Assembly: GCF_025370935.1 (NCBI RefSeq)
Contig: NC_133473.1
Location: 22,868,582-22,932,581, forward strand
Direction: 5' to 3'
Length of the DNA stretch: 64,000 nucleotides
Source of the DNA: Choristoneura fumiferana
Lineage: Eukaryota; Arthropoda; Insecta; Lepidoptera; Tortricidae
Position numbers and translations under genes: made by a program. Positions 11,172 through 21,854 of this stretch are shown here, one piece after another. The notes under the pieces are model-generated. The model saw only the letters and a program-made list of their open reading frames with translations, made no database searches and was not told where the DNA came from. Within the stretch, counting starts at the first letter, position 1. The number at the start of each line of letters is the position of its first letter.

Positions 11172-11365
11172 TAAAAGTAATAAATCGGTGAAGGAAAACA
11201 TCGTGAGGAAACCTGCACAACCCTGCGAAGCAATTCAATGGTGCGTGTGAAGTTCCCAATCCGCACTGGGCCCGCGTGGGAACTATGGCTCAAGCCCTCT
11301 TGTTCTGAGAGGAGGCCTGTGCCCAGAAGTGGGACGTATATAGGCTGGGATGATGAGTAATAAAT
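11172..11365 (+). repeat. SINE B copy, 5'-truncated
   Basis: It contains GGTGAAGGAAAACATCGTGA, GGGCCCGCGTGGGAACTATG and the tail CAGAAGTGGGACGTATATAG followed by GCTGGGATGATGAG. The full-length form of the family is at 35068-35391 on the other strand and has a tRNA-like head; this copy lacks the head. Confidence 0.8.
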
Positions 11366-11384
11366 AAATTAAAAAAAACAGCAC

Positions 11385-12780
11385 GGAAACTCTTATACTT
11401 GGAAAACAGATTTTACTTCCCCATCTCACTATGCTATTCAATCTCATACTCAGCTCTGGTAAACTTCCTAAAGATATGTGCCATTCCAACATAATACTCC
11501 TCCACAAAAAGGGTGACAAGTGAAACATTGACAACTACAGACCAATCAGCCTTATCTCACATGCCTATAAGACCTTTATTAAAGTTATAGAAAATCGTAT
11601 TGTTTGACAGCTCGACCAGCACCAGCCGCCCGAGCAAGCAGGATTTCGCCCCGGATTTTCGACTACGGATCATCTTCACACAGTGACCAAGCTTATAGAG
11701 AAATATAACGAGTTTAATAAACCTCTTTACTTAGCATTTGTGAACTACTCCAAAGCATTCGACAGCCTTCAGCATTCTGAAATAGAAACAGCGCTCCACA
11801 ACCAAGGCATAAATTCAACGTACATCAATCTACTAAAATCAATTTACAACAACAGCACAGCCAACATTAAACTCGACAGTTTATCTGGCCAGTCGTTTTA
11901 CATAGAAAAAGGCGTTAAACAAGGCCACCCGCTATCACCCAAGCTATTCACTAGCTCACTGGAAGAGATCTTCAAAAGCCTGGCGGTGGTCTGGAAGGCA
12001 AGGGGTGTCATTGTCGGCGATAAAAGGTTGACAAATCTTCGTTTCGCCGACGACATAGTCCTTTTTTCTTCTACGGCCTCAGAGCTCGAACAAATGCTGC
12101 AACATCTCAGCTCTGCAAGCCTTCGGGTTGGACTTCTGATGAACCGGACGAAAACACAGGTTATGACCAACAGCACAAAACATAGGATTGAGGCGGACGG
12201 GCACGTCATACAATACGTCGACGAGTACATCTACTTGGGCCATATAGTACGAGTATCTTTCAGTAATAGGCAGAATAAAGAATTGGAACGACGTATCGAC
12301 TCGACAATGCCTGGAAGAGCTTCTGGTCCATGAAGAAGCTATTGAAGGGCAACCTTCCACTGTCACTTAAGCGGAAACTAGTTGACTCTTGTATACTGCC
12401 CATCTTAACCAATGGTGCCCAAACATGGTCCTTAACCGAAACTCAGAAGTCCAAGTTGAAGGTTTGCCAGAGGGCTATGGAGCGCAGCATTTAGAGTGTC
12501 AAAAGGACAGATCGGATCCGGAACACCACACTGCGCTCGAAAACGTGCATAGCAGATGTCGGGAGAGAAACCGCCAGGCTGAAGTGGGATTGGGCTGGCC
12601 ATATCTGCCGCATGCACTCGGAGAGATGGGCACGGGTTACTACCCAGTGGGCGCCCCTAGATGGTCAACGGAGGCGCGGCAGACCGAGGCGGAGGTGGTG
12701 GGACGACTTGGACGCATTGTCACGATGCATACAGGCGATCGCTGACATATTAGTTACTGACTCATTGTAAGTTAGATGGC
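11385..12780 (+). mobile_element. RTE-type LINE, 3' half (reverse transcriptase and C-terminus), degenerate
   Basis: This continues the element broken at 9246. The RT frame has DNYRPISLISHAYKTF with upstream stops, then LAFVNYSKAFDSLQHSEIE (motif A, with the usual aspartate replaced by asparagine), GVKQGHPLSPKLF (motif B) and FADDIVLFSS (motif C). After a frameshift near 12305 the C-terminal region follows in a different frame, with the GAQTWSLTETQKSK, KWDWAGHICRM and RRRWWDDLDAL phrases typical of RTE elements. It ends near 12780. It cannot be active. Confidence 0.82.
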
Positions 12781-13087
12781 GCTTTCCTCAATTAGGGATC
12801 TCTGAGCAGAATAACGGACGAACTCTAGAGGTTGCCACCGTAGCTTTCCCTTGGTTTATTTATTTACGTAATAATATGTATTTAATATTAATTTATTATT
12901 TACTTATTTATTTTATAAAAATAGGCATTTCATAACACTGAATTCACTACACGAGTTTGTATGATTAAATATCACTATAACCGACTCACCCTTGACTGTT
13001 TTGCCGCCCCAAGGGGGCGTTGATGATCAGCTATGACCGGGGGGAATTCTAACTGTAATATTATTGCCCTTAAAAGCTGAAGCACAG
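12781..13087. other. intergenic, nothing recognised
   Basis: AT-rich sequence after the LINE end, with no coding segment. A short GC island (CCGCCCCAAGGGGGCG, 13001-13016) is seen but not assigned. Confidence 0.5.
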
Positions 13088-14066
13088 CTGTAAAACGGGT
13101 ACGTATTATAATGTATAAATTTAAAATACATATCGGTTGAAATACATACAGTTGAAACACCGAAAATTGAAAAATATAATCGTTTAAATAAATATTAATC
13201 AAAATTCATAAAGCACGTTTTTCATACTGGTCGAAATACATAAAATTAAGATGACTAAGTTCACAATGTATATGTTCAGAATATATACAATCAGAATATA
13301 TAATAGTTGAAAGAAATAACAATTAAAATTCCTATAGTACGTTTTTCATAATGGTCAAAATACATACTATATAATGCCTAGGTTCATCTTCATCTCCAGT
13401 CTACTTAGGTTGTATTTACATGTAAAATTCTGAAAAATTAAGGACTGTAAGACAAGTCGACGGAGCTCCGCTTCGCGGAGCTCCTATTCAGGGTAGTTAA
13501 GGCGCTTCGCGCCTGGACAAAACTCTAACCTAACCTAACCTATAAGATACCGACTGATCGTAATCGGTATTGTCTAACAAGACCTTGCATTTTAAACTAA
13601 AGTCTGATCAATAATTGAATAGTAACTTTAGGTGCGACGACGAGCGTAGCGAGGAGGAGCGTGTTAGGTTCAACTATGACCAAATAAGCACGAGCCGAGC
13701 GAGCGAAGCGAGCGTGCCGCGGCAGCGGCCGGCTAGTGTCAGAATTGTAATATAATAATATGCATTTTTCATTGTGAAAATTCAGTGTCTAGTATGTATT
13801 TCAACCATTATAGAAAACATACTGTATAGATTTTGAACGTATACATTATGAAAATATGCATTTTGTGCCATATGACTAAGAACCATTATGCGTTGTAACC
13901 ATTATATATTTTGACCACTATGCATTTCAAGCTTATGCGTTTAGAACTTATGTCAAATAATTTTATGTATTTTGATGCATTATATTTTATAATTTTCGGT
14001 ATTTCAACTGTATGTATTTCAACCGATATGTATTTTAAATTTATACATTATAATACGTACCCCTGT
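13088..14066. mobile_element. large foldback element with a central cluster of hairpins
   Basis: The left arm, about 13088-13400, starts CAGCTGTAAAACGGGTACG and TATTATAATGTATAAATTT. It is mirrored by the right arm, about 13745-14066, ending AAATTTATACATTATAATAC and GTACCCCTGTAAAAC. Both arms consist of many diverged phrases such as ATATATAATAGTTGAA. The centre carries short GC hairpins: GGAGCTCCGC-TTC-GCGGAGCTCC (13460-13482) and AGGCGC-TTC-GCGCCT (13500-13514), and a run of GAGCGAGCGAAGCGAGCG. It has no coding capacity. A related GACGACGAGCGGAGCGAGG block is at 29288-29315. Confidence 0.7.
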
Positions 14067-14930
14067 AAAACACACAGTCAACAGCACACCCTACATTAAA
14101 TAAGCTCCCTCGAAAGCTCCATAAGCCCAATATACAAGACTTGGTAATTTCTCCGATATTTAACTCTGACCTATGAACTTGTGTTTTTCTGTGCATTTTA
14201 TTTTAATTATTTTCTTTATAATTTAACTTTGTTAGGGAATCTTTTATTTCAAACACTTATACTTAATATTTTAACACTTGCTAATTTCTCTCATCTGTTG
14301 TTATAATACTTAGAACTTATGTTAATGCTTATTACTTTTATTCAACGAATACTTGCCGGTGTTAAAATAAATTCAAACTCAGCTTAGTAACGTTTAATTT
14401 CAAAAGTAATCTTCTAACGGTTATTTAGTGAACCGTTGTATTTCAAATTTTTACGGTCACTTAGGTCACTTATTCATTTTTTTTGCTTTTAAAATAATTA
14501 TATAAAACTAGAATCACTTTCCTTGCCTGCCTGTAACTCCGTATGATTGTCTCTGCCACTCACTGCAATTCAGCACACCCTGAGAGTAGGTGTATCGCTG
14601 CAGAGGAGTGACTAGCAAACAATCTAGCACTGGACCAAAACTGACACCACCTAATTTACAGGGCAGCTCCGTACGGCTTCAACTTTTACGGCTCAGACGG
14701 CTCCTTTACGCCCTAGCCTTGACACCAAGCCCTGACGGCCTTAGCGTCCGGAGCACTGCACATCCTTCCTGGCTCATCCAAGACCCGGTCACTCCGGGTT
14801 CTTCTCTCCGACTCCAGGGAAGTGTAGGCCGGGGAGACCGAATAATCAGAACCGACCTCTCATTAAAAATCGCTTCAACCTACTACCCGATATCCTTGTT
14901 ATACTTTTTACTTTTCATTTTTTTAGTCAT
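14067..14930. other. unassigned sequence before the left arm
   Basis: AT-rich until 14540, then a mixed region with a 123-codon ORF (14590-14961). This ORF lacks any motif I recognise and ends in a hydrophobic stretch encoded by T-runs. I do not support it as a gene. A possible repeat. Confidence 0.4.
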
Positions 14931-15119
14931 ACTAGGCCTTTTTTTGTGTTTTTGGTTTTAATTAAAAATTGTTTAAACGTCTTATTGTTTTACTCAAAGA
15001 GTAAACCTCCCCTCAAAAGGATTCAGAAACGACTGGCAAAACTTAGCTGCCGACAAGGAAAGTTGGAAATCCGAGGGAGAGGCCTTTGCCTAGCAGTGGG
15101 ACATAGAAAATGGCTAATA

Positions 15120-15650
15120 AAAAAAAGCCATTACGAAAAAATAAGTAATATTTTATACGGATTCTTCCAAGTTTAGGTATATTTTATACCTTAGGCTGCT
15201 TTTGCTACTCTTAAACTACTAATAATTCTCAAGCAAATTTAGCCGTCCGAATATTTCAAAAAATTTCCACCCACCGATTTACATTTTAGAGGGGCGCTCG
15301 ATTTTAATGAAAATTTGCACTTTCAAGTTAAATATTTTGCAAAAAAATCACTGAATCGAATAATCGTTTAAGCAAACCCCAAATGATTTTAAAAGACCTA
15401 TCCAACGATATCTTACACAACAAGGTAAAAAATCAGCCCCACTTTACGCCTATGGGAGGCACAGTAAAAAATTTTTTTTTAATTTTATTGTACATACCAT
15501 TTTGTCGGCATAGTTTACATATATATTCGTGCAAAAATACAGCTTTCTAGCATTGATAGTCCCTGAGCAAAGCCGCGGATGGACAGACAGACAGACATGG
15601 CGAAACTATAAGGGTTCCGTTTTTGCCATTTTGGCTCCGGAACCCTAAAA
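15120..15650 (-). repeat. element D copy, left arm
   Basis: It contains TTTATACCTTAGGCTGC, AAGCAAACCCCAAATGATTT, CCCTGAGCAAAGCCGCGG and GACAGACAGACATGGCGAAA. It ends with a GGTTCCG..CGGAACCCTAA pair. Other copies are at 37745-38395, 42115-42600 and 60597-61130. The region just before it (15000-15115) carries a tail related to SINE B (GCCTAGCAGTGGGACATAG). Confidence 0.75.
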
Positions 15651-15659
15651 ACTTATAGC

Positions 15660-16870
15660 TATAGTTCCTATAATAAAAAAAGTCATGAGTGGACATAATA
15701 AATAAATAAATAGATTTCGTGGTTTGGGTAGTGAAAAGCGTCAAAGATTGAAAAAGGAATTTGGCTGTCGTGGCGCTAGATACTACTTAATCAAATCGAT
15801 TGTTTGGAATATAATCTCTAATACAAAAAAATAATTGTAATATTGATATTTGTTGAATAAAACATATTATTATAGGTACTGATTGAGCGGTAAAAAGGTG
15901 GCCCTCAAATGTATGCATAAATAGGTAATTTCATATGTAGAGGATAAAAAGTTTTTCACTTTTATTTATTTATATTTGACTAGCTTTTGCCCGCGGCTTC
16001 GCTCGCGTTAAATTTGGGGTAATAATTAACATACATTTACTTTCTGCGATCCTTTTTTTCGTGTTTTGATTGATTTTTGGAGGATTTCATGGAAAGTTGA
16101 ATTCACTTATTTGTATCCCGCGGGAATTTTGCATTTTCCCAATGAAGAGTAGTCTATACTAATGAGGAATAGTGTAGCTTTCTATTGATGTAAGAATTTT
16201 TAAAATCATCCCCGAAGTTGCATTCAGTTTTTTCTATCCCATGGGAATTTTGTAATTTAACGAAGAAAAAGTAGCCTTTGTCATTTGGGGATAGTCATAT
16301 CACATAATATGTAAGATTTTTTTAAATCAGCTCCGTAATTGAATTAACTTATTTCTATCCCGCGGGAATTTTGCATTATTCCAGATAAAAAGTAACCTTT
16401 GTCAATCAAGGATAGTGTAGCTTACTAAAGGTGAAAGAATTTTTAAAATCGGCTCAATAGTTTCAGAGATTCGACTACAAACAAAGAAGCGAAAAAAGTT
16501 TAGATATTTCCCTATCCCGTGGGAATTTCGAAAAATCCTTTCTTAGTGCGCGTCTACATCTATTAAGGAACATAATATTCCAAATTTCAAGTTTCTAGCC
16601 CCAGTGGTTTGGGCTGTGCTTTGATCTATAAGTCAGTCAGTTTCTTCTTTTATATATATTTGATTACATGAACAATTACTTTTACCGGGGCGTCTATCGC
16701 GCTCTAATAATTTTCCCCCAAATTTTGGGGGATTTGACATTACGTGGTATCATTTTGCATGCACACAGTGTCAAGTGGTCGTCATGCACACAAGCAAGAA
16801 AAAGTTGGGACGTTTTGTGAGTTTTGAATCGCATTGTTTCCTACTGACACTATCTAGTTTGTATAATAAT
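15660..16870 (-). repeat. element C copy, left arm, interrupted by a younger insertion
   Basis: This is the inverted counterpart of 6900-7478, sharing GAGCGGTAAAAAGGTGGCCC and GATTTGACATTACGTGGTAT. The copy in the right arm (60120-60600) is uninterrupted. This one is split at 15980 by a 675-bp insertion. Confidence 0.75.
15980..16654 (+). mobile_element. left-arm-specific insertion with 9-bp target duplication
   Basis: The element starts CTAGCTTTTGCCCGCGGCTT, the hallmark opening of repeat family G (other copies at 34468, 45838 and 30779). It contains several TATCCCGCGGGAATTTTGCA phrases. It is bordered by TATATTTGA on both sides (15971-15979 and 16655-16663). The right arm has this site empty, with one TATATTTGA next to TTACATG (reverse complement near 60302). 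It is non-coding. Confidence 0.85.
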
Positions 16871-17442
16871 CCAATTATAATCAATGATAAGACATAATGG
16901 TGGATGTGGTGGATGAACGATGACAGTGCGATCCAAGAGAGAAGTCAAAAAAAACTAAAGTCAAATGGCATTAAAAAAAATAACTGACGTTTGTCATTGT
17001 CATTGACAGTGTGACTAACACTTTGCTCCAAAGATATTTTTGCTCTAACATTACATTGACGGAATCAACGATAGTTTCGATGGAGCTAATATATTTTTTC
17101 TAAAAATTTATTGATTGACTCTATTGACTCTAGCATTTAGTGTTTAGTCTGAATCTGCCTCAATATTGTTGTGTTGGCTAACCTATTTTGCAGTACGTTT
17201 TTCTACTATAGGCCACGGTAATGAAATTGTTGTTAATGAACTATCGCTCTACGTAGTCTGTGGTTCAGAATGAAATGTCAATAATTGAAGTTTCCTTTTT
17301 TGCTATGATAGTATAGTACATTGTATCGGAGTGGTACCAAACGAGAGAATTGCGCGTCTCTGTTTTCGTTCGCGCAAGAATTCGTGATCGTCGAAGGGGG
17401 AACGAGGATGCGTCTACGGAGCGAGGGAGCGGAGTGAGCGGC
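16871..17442 (+). promoter_or_regulatory. Hip14 5' flank and 5' UTR, left copy
   Basis: Unique AT-rich sequence that turns GC-rich close to the start codon. It lies between element C and the Hip14 ATG and is retained in both arms, so the duplication includes the probable promoter. An in-frame upstream ATG-less extension exists (from 17350), but its sequence is Arg-rich and unlike Hip14. I see no TATA box that I would defend. Confidence 0.5.
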
Positions 17443-18129
17443 ATGTACGAGAGCACGTGCGGAGCGGCGGCCAGCGGGCAGTGCGGCGCGGCGCAGCGGG
17501 ACGACGCCGCCGCCGCGCCCGCCCGCGCCGAGCCCGCCGCGCGCGACTACAGCGGCTTCGACATCGTCAAGGCGACGCAGTACGGCGCCTTTGATCGCGT
17601 GCGCGAGCTCGTGGAGGCCGGCTGGGACGTGAACCAGCCCGACCACGAGACCGTCACGCTGCTGCACTGGGCCGCCATCAACAACCGGCGCGAGATCTGC
17701 GCGTACCTGCTGGCGCGCGGCGCCGCCGTGGACGCGGTGGGCGGCGAGCTGCGCGCCACGCCGCTGCACTGGGCGGCGCGCCAGGGCCACCTCGAGGCGG
17801 CCGTGCTGCTGGTGCGCGCGGGCGCCGACCTGGCGCGGCGAGACGCCGAGGGCTGCGCGGCGCTGCACCTGGCGGCGCAGTTCGGGCACACGGCCGTCTG
17901 CGCGTACCTGGTGGCGGCGGGCGGCGCGGGCGCGGCGGACGCGGGCGACGCGGGCGGCATGACGCCGCTCATGTGGGCGGCGTGGCGCGTGGCGGGCGTG
18001 GACCCCGCGCGCCTGCTGCTGTCGCTGGGCGCCGACCCCCGCCCCGCCGACGCGGCGCACGGCAACACGGCCCTGCACTGGGCCATCCTGGCGCGCAACT
18101 CCACCGCCGTCTCCACCCTCGTGCTCTAT
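17443..18129 (+). CDS. Hip14: Hip14 palmitoyltransferase, exon 1 (ankyrin repeats), left copy
   Basis: The start at 17443 gives MYESTCGAAASG, like known insect Hip14 N-termini. About 35 residues of spacer follow, then five to six ankyrin repeats (roughly residues 36-229) with clear repeat cores: TLLHWAAINNRREICAYLL, TPLHWAARQGHLEAAVLLV, AALHLAAQFGHTAVCAYLV, TPLMWAAW and TALHWAILARN. The donor is GTGAGT at 18130. Hip14 is a multipass membrane S-acyltransferase of the Golgi and synaptic membranes. The ankyrin domain recruits substrates such as SNAP25 and cysteine-string protein. The exon is 687 nt, intact and phase 0. The right-arm copy (58855-59541) encodes the same protein sequence; at least one silent difference is visible. 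Confidence 0.95.
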
Positions 18130-20329
18130 GTGAGTCCCAGCTCCTGGCTCCCTTTATTGGTTGAATGGTATCTTTGGAATATGAGCCGGCGCTGTTAATC
18201 ATTAGCCCTTATCTTTTATCAGTGGAATAGAATTGACCAGATTAAGATAGTCATAGATAGAGCTTGTGCGCACCAAATTATAAAGAATTGCTTGTTTGTG
18301 TCTGTTCATTTTATCCTTATCTATAAATCAGTGCTTTATTATTCAATAATTTTAAAACAGTTCCTGTCTTAAACTTAAAATGAGCATCATCCATCAGAAA
18401 TGATTTATGCTGCTATCAGGTTCCGAAGTGATGCCATATAAATATGAACAATATGTTTTTTTTTTAATTTAGGCACCTTTTAAAATTCAAATCCTGGATT
18501 TAGTAGTAAGCCTTTTCCTTCCTGCTTTTTGAACAATCTAATGTATAACCAAATCATTGCGGCTTGTAGACAAATAAATGCACAGCATAAAGGCTAAAAA
18601 ACCGGAAAACCTAGTTTTTTATTATTTGTTTGTTTTAAAAAGAATAAGAATATTATACACTTTATGTATAAATTTCAAATGTGTAATCTATTACTGTTCT
18701 TGAGAAACAGCCCTGTAACATTTGTCTCCCTTTGGATATGGAACCCTAAAAACGCATTACCTGTCTTGGCGCCTCATAGTCAGATAAAAGGCTGTGCTAC
18801 AAACTGCACACTGTGCTGTGGCATCAAAGTTGAACAATTTTAGGCCAAAATACTGGTTTTCTGGCCATATCTTTTGTGTTAATTAGTTTCAAATGAAAAC
18901 CCTCAACACATATGTCTACTCGTGACCACGGCAGCTGTAACGTTGCCGAAACGTTGAGGTAAATATTACTTGTGTAAAAATAGCGTGATAAGTCCCGTAT
19001 ATGGTATTTTGACTATGAATGTTTAAAAAAATCATACAAAATTAAGTATTAATTTTTTCCAAAATCTGATGGCCATTTGACTTATAATTCTATCTGTAGT
19101 GCAAAAGTAGGAGATACGATTTAAAAGTAGTCAAAAATGGATGAAAACCTCGGGTAGCCCCTTAACCCATAAACAAACTACAAAGAGGCTTTCAAGTGAT
19201 TCTATTTGACATTTTGTTTTACTTTCTCTTCCCTTATCCAGTTTTGATATAAAAACGGTTTCTTTGAAGCCAAGGTACTTGCATTATTCATAACTGAATA
19301 TAACAAATAAATCATGTATCCCTTTTATAACTGTATGCTTGAATATATCTACATACTTATATTTAAGTTTTCTTCCTTTTATAGACACCAAAGTATGAAT
19401 TAACGTGTTTGTTTATTTATCACAAAAAATCCGTGCTTTTCGTTCAAACTCTTCGAAGAGGTACCGGCTCAGGCCCAAAATGTCTGTTTTCCTAAAATGT
19501 ACAATTCTCAAAACGTCTGCGTTTTCACAATGTTAGCACTTCTATTTTGTCAGTTTTCCCAAAATGTCTGCTAATTAAAATGTGTACAATCTCAGGAAGT
19601 CGTCTATTCATAATGTTTACATTCCTATAATATTAGCATTACCATAATTTCAGCTTTCCCGTTATGTTCACTTTTTTAAATAGGCTATAGTCTTGTTAAG
19701 TTTGTTTTCACATAATGTCTGCTTTATTTTCAAATCAATGTTTTAAATGTAAAAGGATTAATTGCTGGCATACTTACTCTTTGATAACATAAATATCTAT
19801 ACCTAATATAAAATTACTGCTTTAGAACAAAATATTTTTCGTTCTCAACCGGTTTCATACCCGAACAAAGGGATTTTCGTAGTTTGGTTTATTACTAAAA
19901 TCAATGCTAATAAATGTAAAAGTAACTCAGTCTGTCTGTCTGTTACTCTTTCACGGCTGAACCGCTGGACCGATTTAGATGAAATTTGAAGACCATGATT
20001 GGAGACATTTTGGGAATAAGACTTTTCAGGAATGCCAACGTTATAAGAAGGCGGATATATTGAGGTTGCAGACGTTTTGAGAATAAACACTTTCTGAAAA
20101 GCGAACATTATACAAAAACTGTAATTTTGAGCAGCTGACATTATGCAAAAGACGTGTTGACATTCTGAAAAGCAGACATTTTGCGAAAAATACATTTTAG
20201 GAAAACGGATATTTCAGGCCTGAGCCGAGGTACCACAGACCGGTTTGAAACATATCTCGGGTGTCTTATTTAATTTTCGAGTGGTTGGTGTCCATTTTAA
20301 TAATGGTCTGTGACTGTATGGTGTTGCAG
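18130..20329 (+). other. Hip14 intron 1, left copy
   Basis: AT-rich intron that starts GTGAGTCCCAG and ends GTGTTGCAG. It has no coding segment. It is interrupted at 19466-20226 by a foldback element missing from the right arm. Otherwise it matches the right arm closely. Confidence 0.8.
19466..20226. mobile_element. 761-bp foldback element with 8-bp target duplication, left arm only
   Basis: The ends are GGCTCAGGCC and its exact reverse complement GGCCTGAGCC. Both sides are flanked by GAGGTACC (19458-19465 and 20227-20234). The right arm has a single GAGGTACC at the matching point, so this is a clean insertion. An 8-bp duplication is the size made by hAT transposases. The arms are made of many imperfect phrases of 14-20 bp around AAAATGTCTG and GACATTTTG. 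A piece of a dispersed repeat tail (TCTGTCTGTCTGTTACTCTT) lies inside at about 19930. Confidence 0.9.
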
Positions 20330-20543
20330 GGCAACGCGCCGCTGGACGTGCCCAACCTGCGCGGCGCCACGCCGCTCGGCATGCTGCAGGCGGCGGCGGG
20401 GGGCGGCGGGGGGCCCGCGGGGGCGGCGGGGGGGCCGCGGGGGCGGCGCCCCCTGGATCGGCACCAAGGTGATGGAGCGCGTGCGCGACCACGAGCTGCA
20501 CTCGACGCGGCGCCACCCGCTGCGACGCTTGCTCTACGACAAG
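20330..20543 (+). CDS. Hip14: Hip14 exon 2, left copy, frame broken in a G-run tract
   Basis: The exon starts in frame with GNAPLDVPNLRGATPLGMLQ, the end of the ankyrin region. It finishes in a different frame with APWIGTKVMERVRDHELHS and LRRLLYDK before the donor at 20544. Between the two frames lies a 58-nt tract (20390-20447) of G-runs and GGC units. Its length is one base more than a multiple of three, and it contains no GT that could hide an intron. The right arm has the same total length with different run lengths. The conserved flanks suggest the gene is really in frame and the tract is miscounted. Confidence 0.85.
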
Positions 20544-21653
20544 GTGCGAGGGGAAATTATTAATAAACTGAAAACATTATGATATACCTGTGGCGTGCGG
20601 TGATATACTGGTGCCGCCGGGAATGGCGCGGGCGCCCGGAGCGATTCGATTATGGATTGCAATAATTTATTTTGAATCCCTAGGCTCGTATCAGCACAAT
20701 TATTACATTTTATGATTAACCTGAGCCAAAAAAACACGTTAATTAAAATATGTTGCCGACCCTATTCTCGCATAGTCTTCGAATAGACATTAGAGAAACT
20801 GCCTCGCGAGAATAATTGGCGCTGATGGTGCCGTTCAATGTTCTACATCGCGCCGCGCTTCGACGCAACCCTTTTTTATTAGGATTGTGTCTTGGATTTA
20901 TTGATAAATAGCGTAAAGTTTTTTTTTGTGTTCCACGATTAGTTATTCAATTCAAAATAATCAGCAGTCTTATTTTTGACGCATTAGCGGTTTTTTGTTG
21001 CTGTAAGTGCTGTGCCGATAACAGAGCTGAGCTATACTGCAAGCTGTGAGTAGAGTTGTTGACAGCCGATGACTCGCTGTGCTCCACCACTAACGCAAGT
21101 AATGATAAAGTAATAGTTTTACAATTGCCTATTTTCCCAGATAGAGGGCGCATTAATTCATAATATCATTAAAACAATAATCACGTAGCATTAGGATGTT
21201 ACGTTCCGGCGTTGATCAGCGCCTCGACCAAACTTTCTTGCGCGTGTCAATCCTAGCTCATGGACGGCAAGGGGGTTGTTGCGTTAAGATCTAGTGGATA
21301 CATAATCTTTGATTCACAAATAGAAGGCACTTAGAACTTTCTAGAACAGTGAATGTAGTTTTAGTAAAATGGCCACCACACTCTTGTCTAAGATTTTGAT
21401 TCGCGCTGTCAAGCTCCTCTCGGGACCTGTGTATCGGCATCACTACAAAAACAAGTTTGAAACTGTTTCCTTTGTTAATTCCTTAATGATTTTTAACAGT
21501 TTCGATAGTGAAATTAAACAAATTTAATGTTTATTTAATTAGTATTAACGTAACGTTATTAGCGACGCGTACCGCGAGTATGCGCTGTCCGCTGTCCGCT
21601 GTCCGCTGTCCGCTGTCCGTACTCCGTAGGCAGTTTAATGGGTCATGTTTCAG
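20544..21653 (+). other. Hip14 intron 2, left copy
   Basis: AT-rich sequence without coding segments. At 21583-21625 there are four direct copies of a 7-bp unit (GCTGTCC), fewer in the right arm (about 55895-55906 reversed). The acceptor is ATGTTTCAG. Confidence 0.7.
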
Positions 21654-21854
21654 AAGTTCCGGTGGTGGGTGGTGGTGGTGGCGCCGTTCGTGGCGTTCTA
21701 CCTGGCGGGGCTGGTGCTGGAGGCGCGCGCGCGCTACGCGCTCAAGGCGCTGCTGCTGCTGGCGCTGTCGGCCGCGCTGCACGCGCTCGCCGCGGCGCTC
21801 ATGGACGACGACCTCAAGAACGTGTTCCCGCTCAGCGTCTACCTGGCGACCAAG
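21654..21854 (+). CDS. Hip14: Hip14 exon 3 (first transmembrane segments), left copy
   Basis: It encodes 67 residues in phase 0, starting KFRWWVVVVAPFVAFYLAG (transmembrane 1), then YALKALLLLALSAALHALAA (transmembrane 2) and DLKNVFPLSVYLATK before GT at 21855. The ATG at 21645 is in the intron end and not a start codon. The exon is intact here, whereas the right arm has a 137-bp partial repeat immediately downstream. Confidence 0.93.

Noticed and set aside
13525..13545. Three CCTAA units, the insect telomere repeat (TTAGG)n in reverse
   Set aside because: Only three units inside a foldback element, too short to be an interstitial telomere.
14590..14961. 123-codon ORF before the left arm
   Set aside because: No recognisable domain, no splice context, hydrophobic end comes from T-runs; left as unassigned.
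17278..18116. Long open frames on the opposite strand of Hip14 exon 1
   Set aside because: GC-rich shadows of the ankyrin exon; Arg/Ala/Pro-rich, no motifs, mirrored in the right arm.
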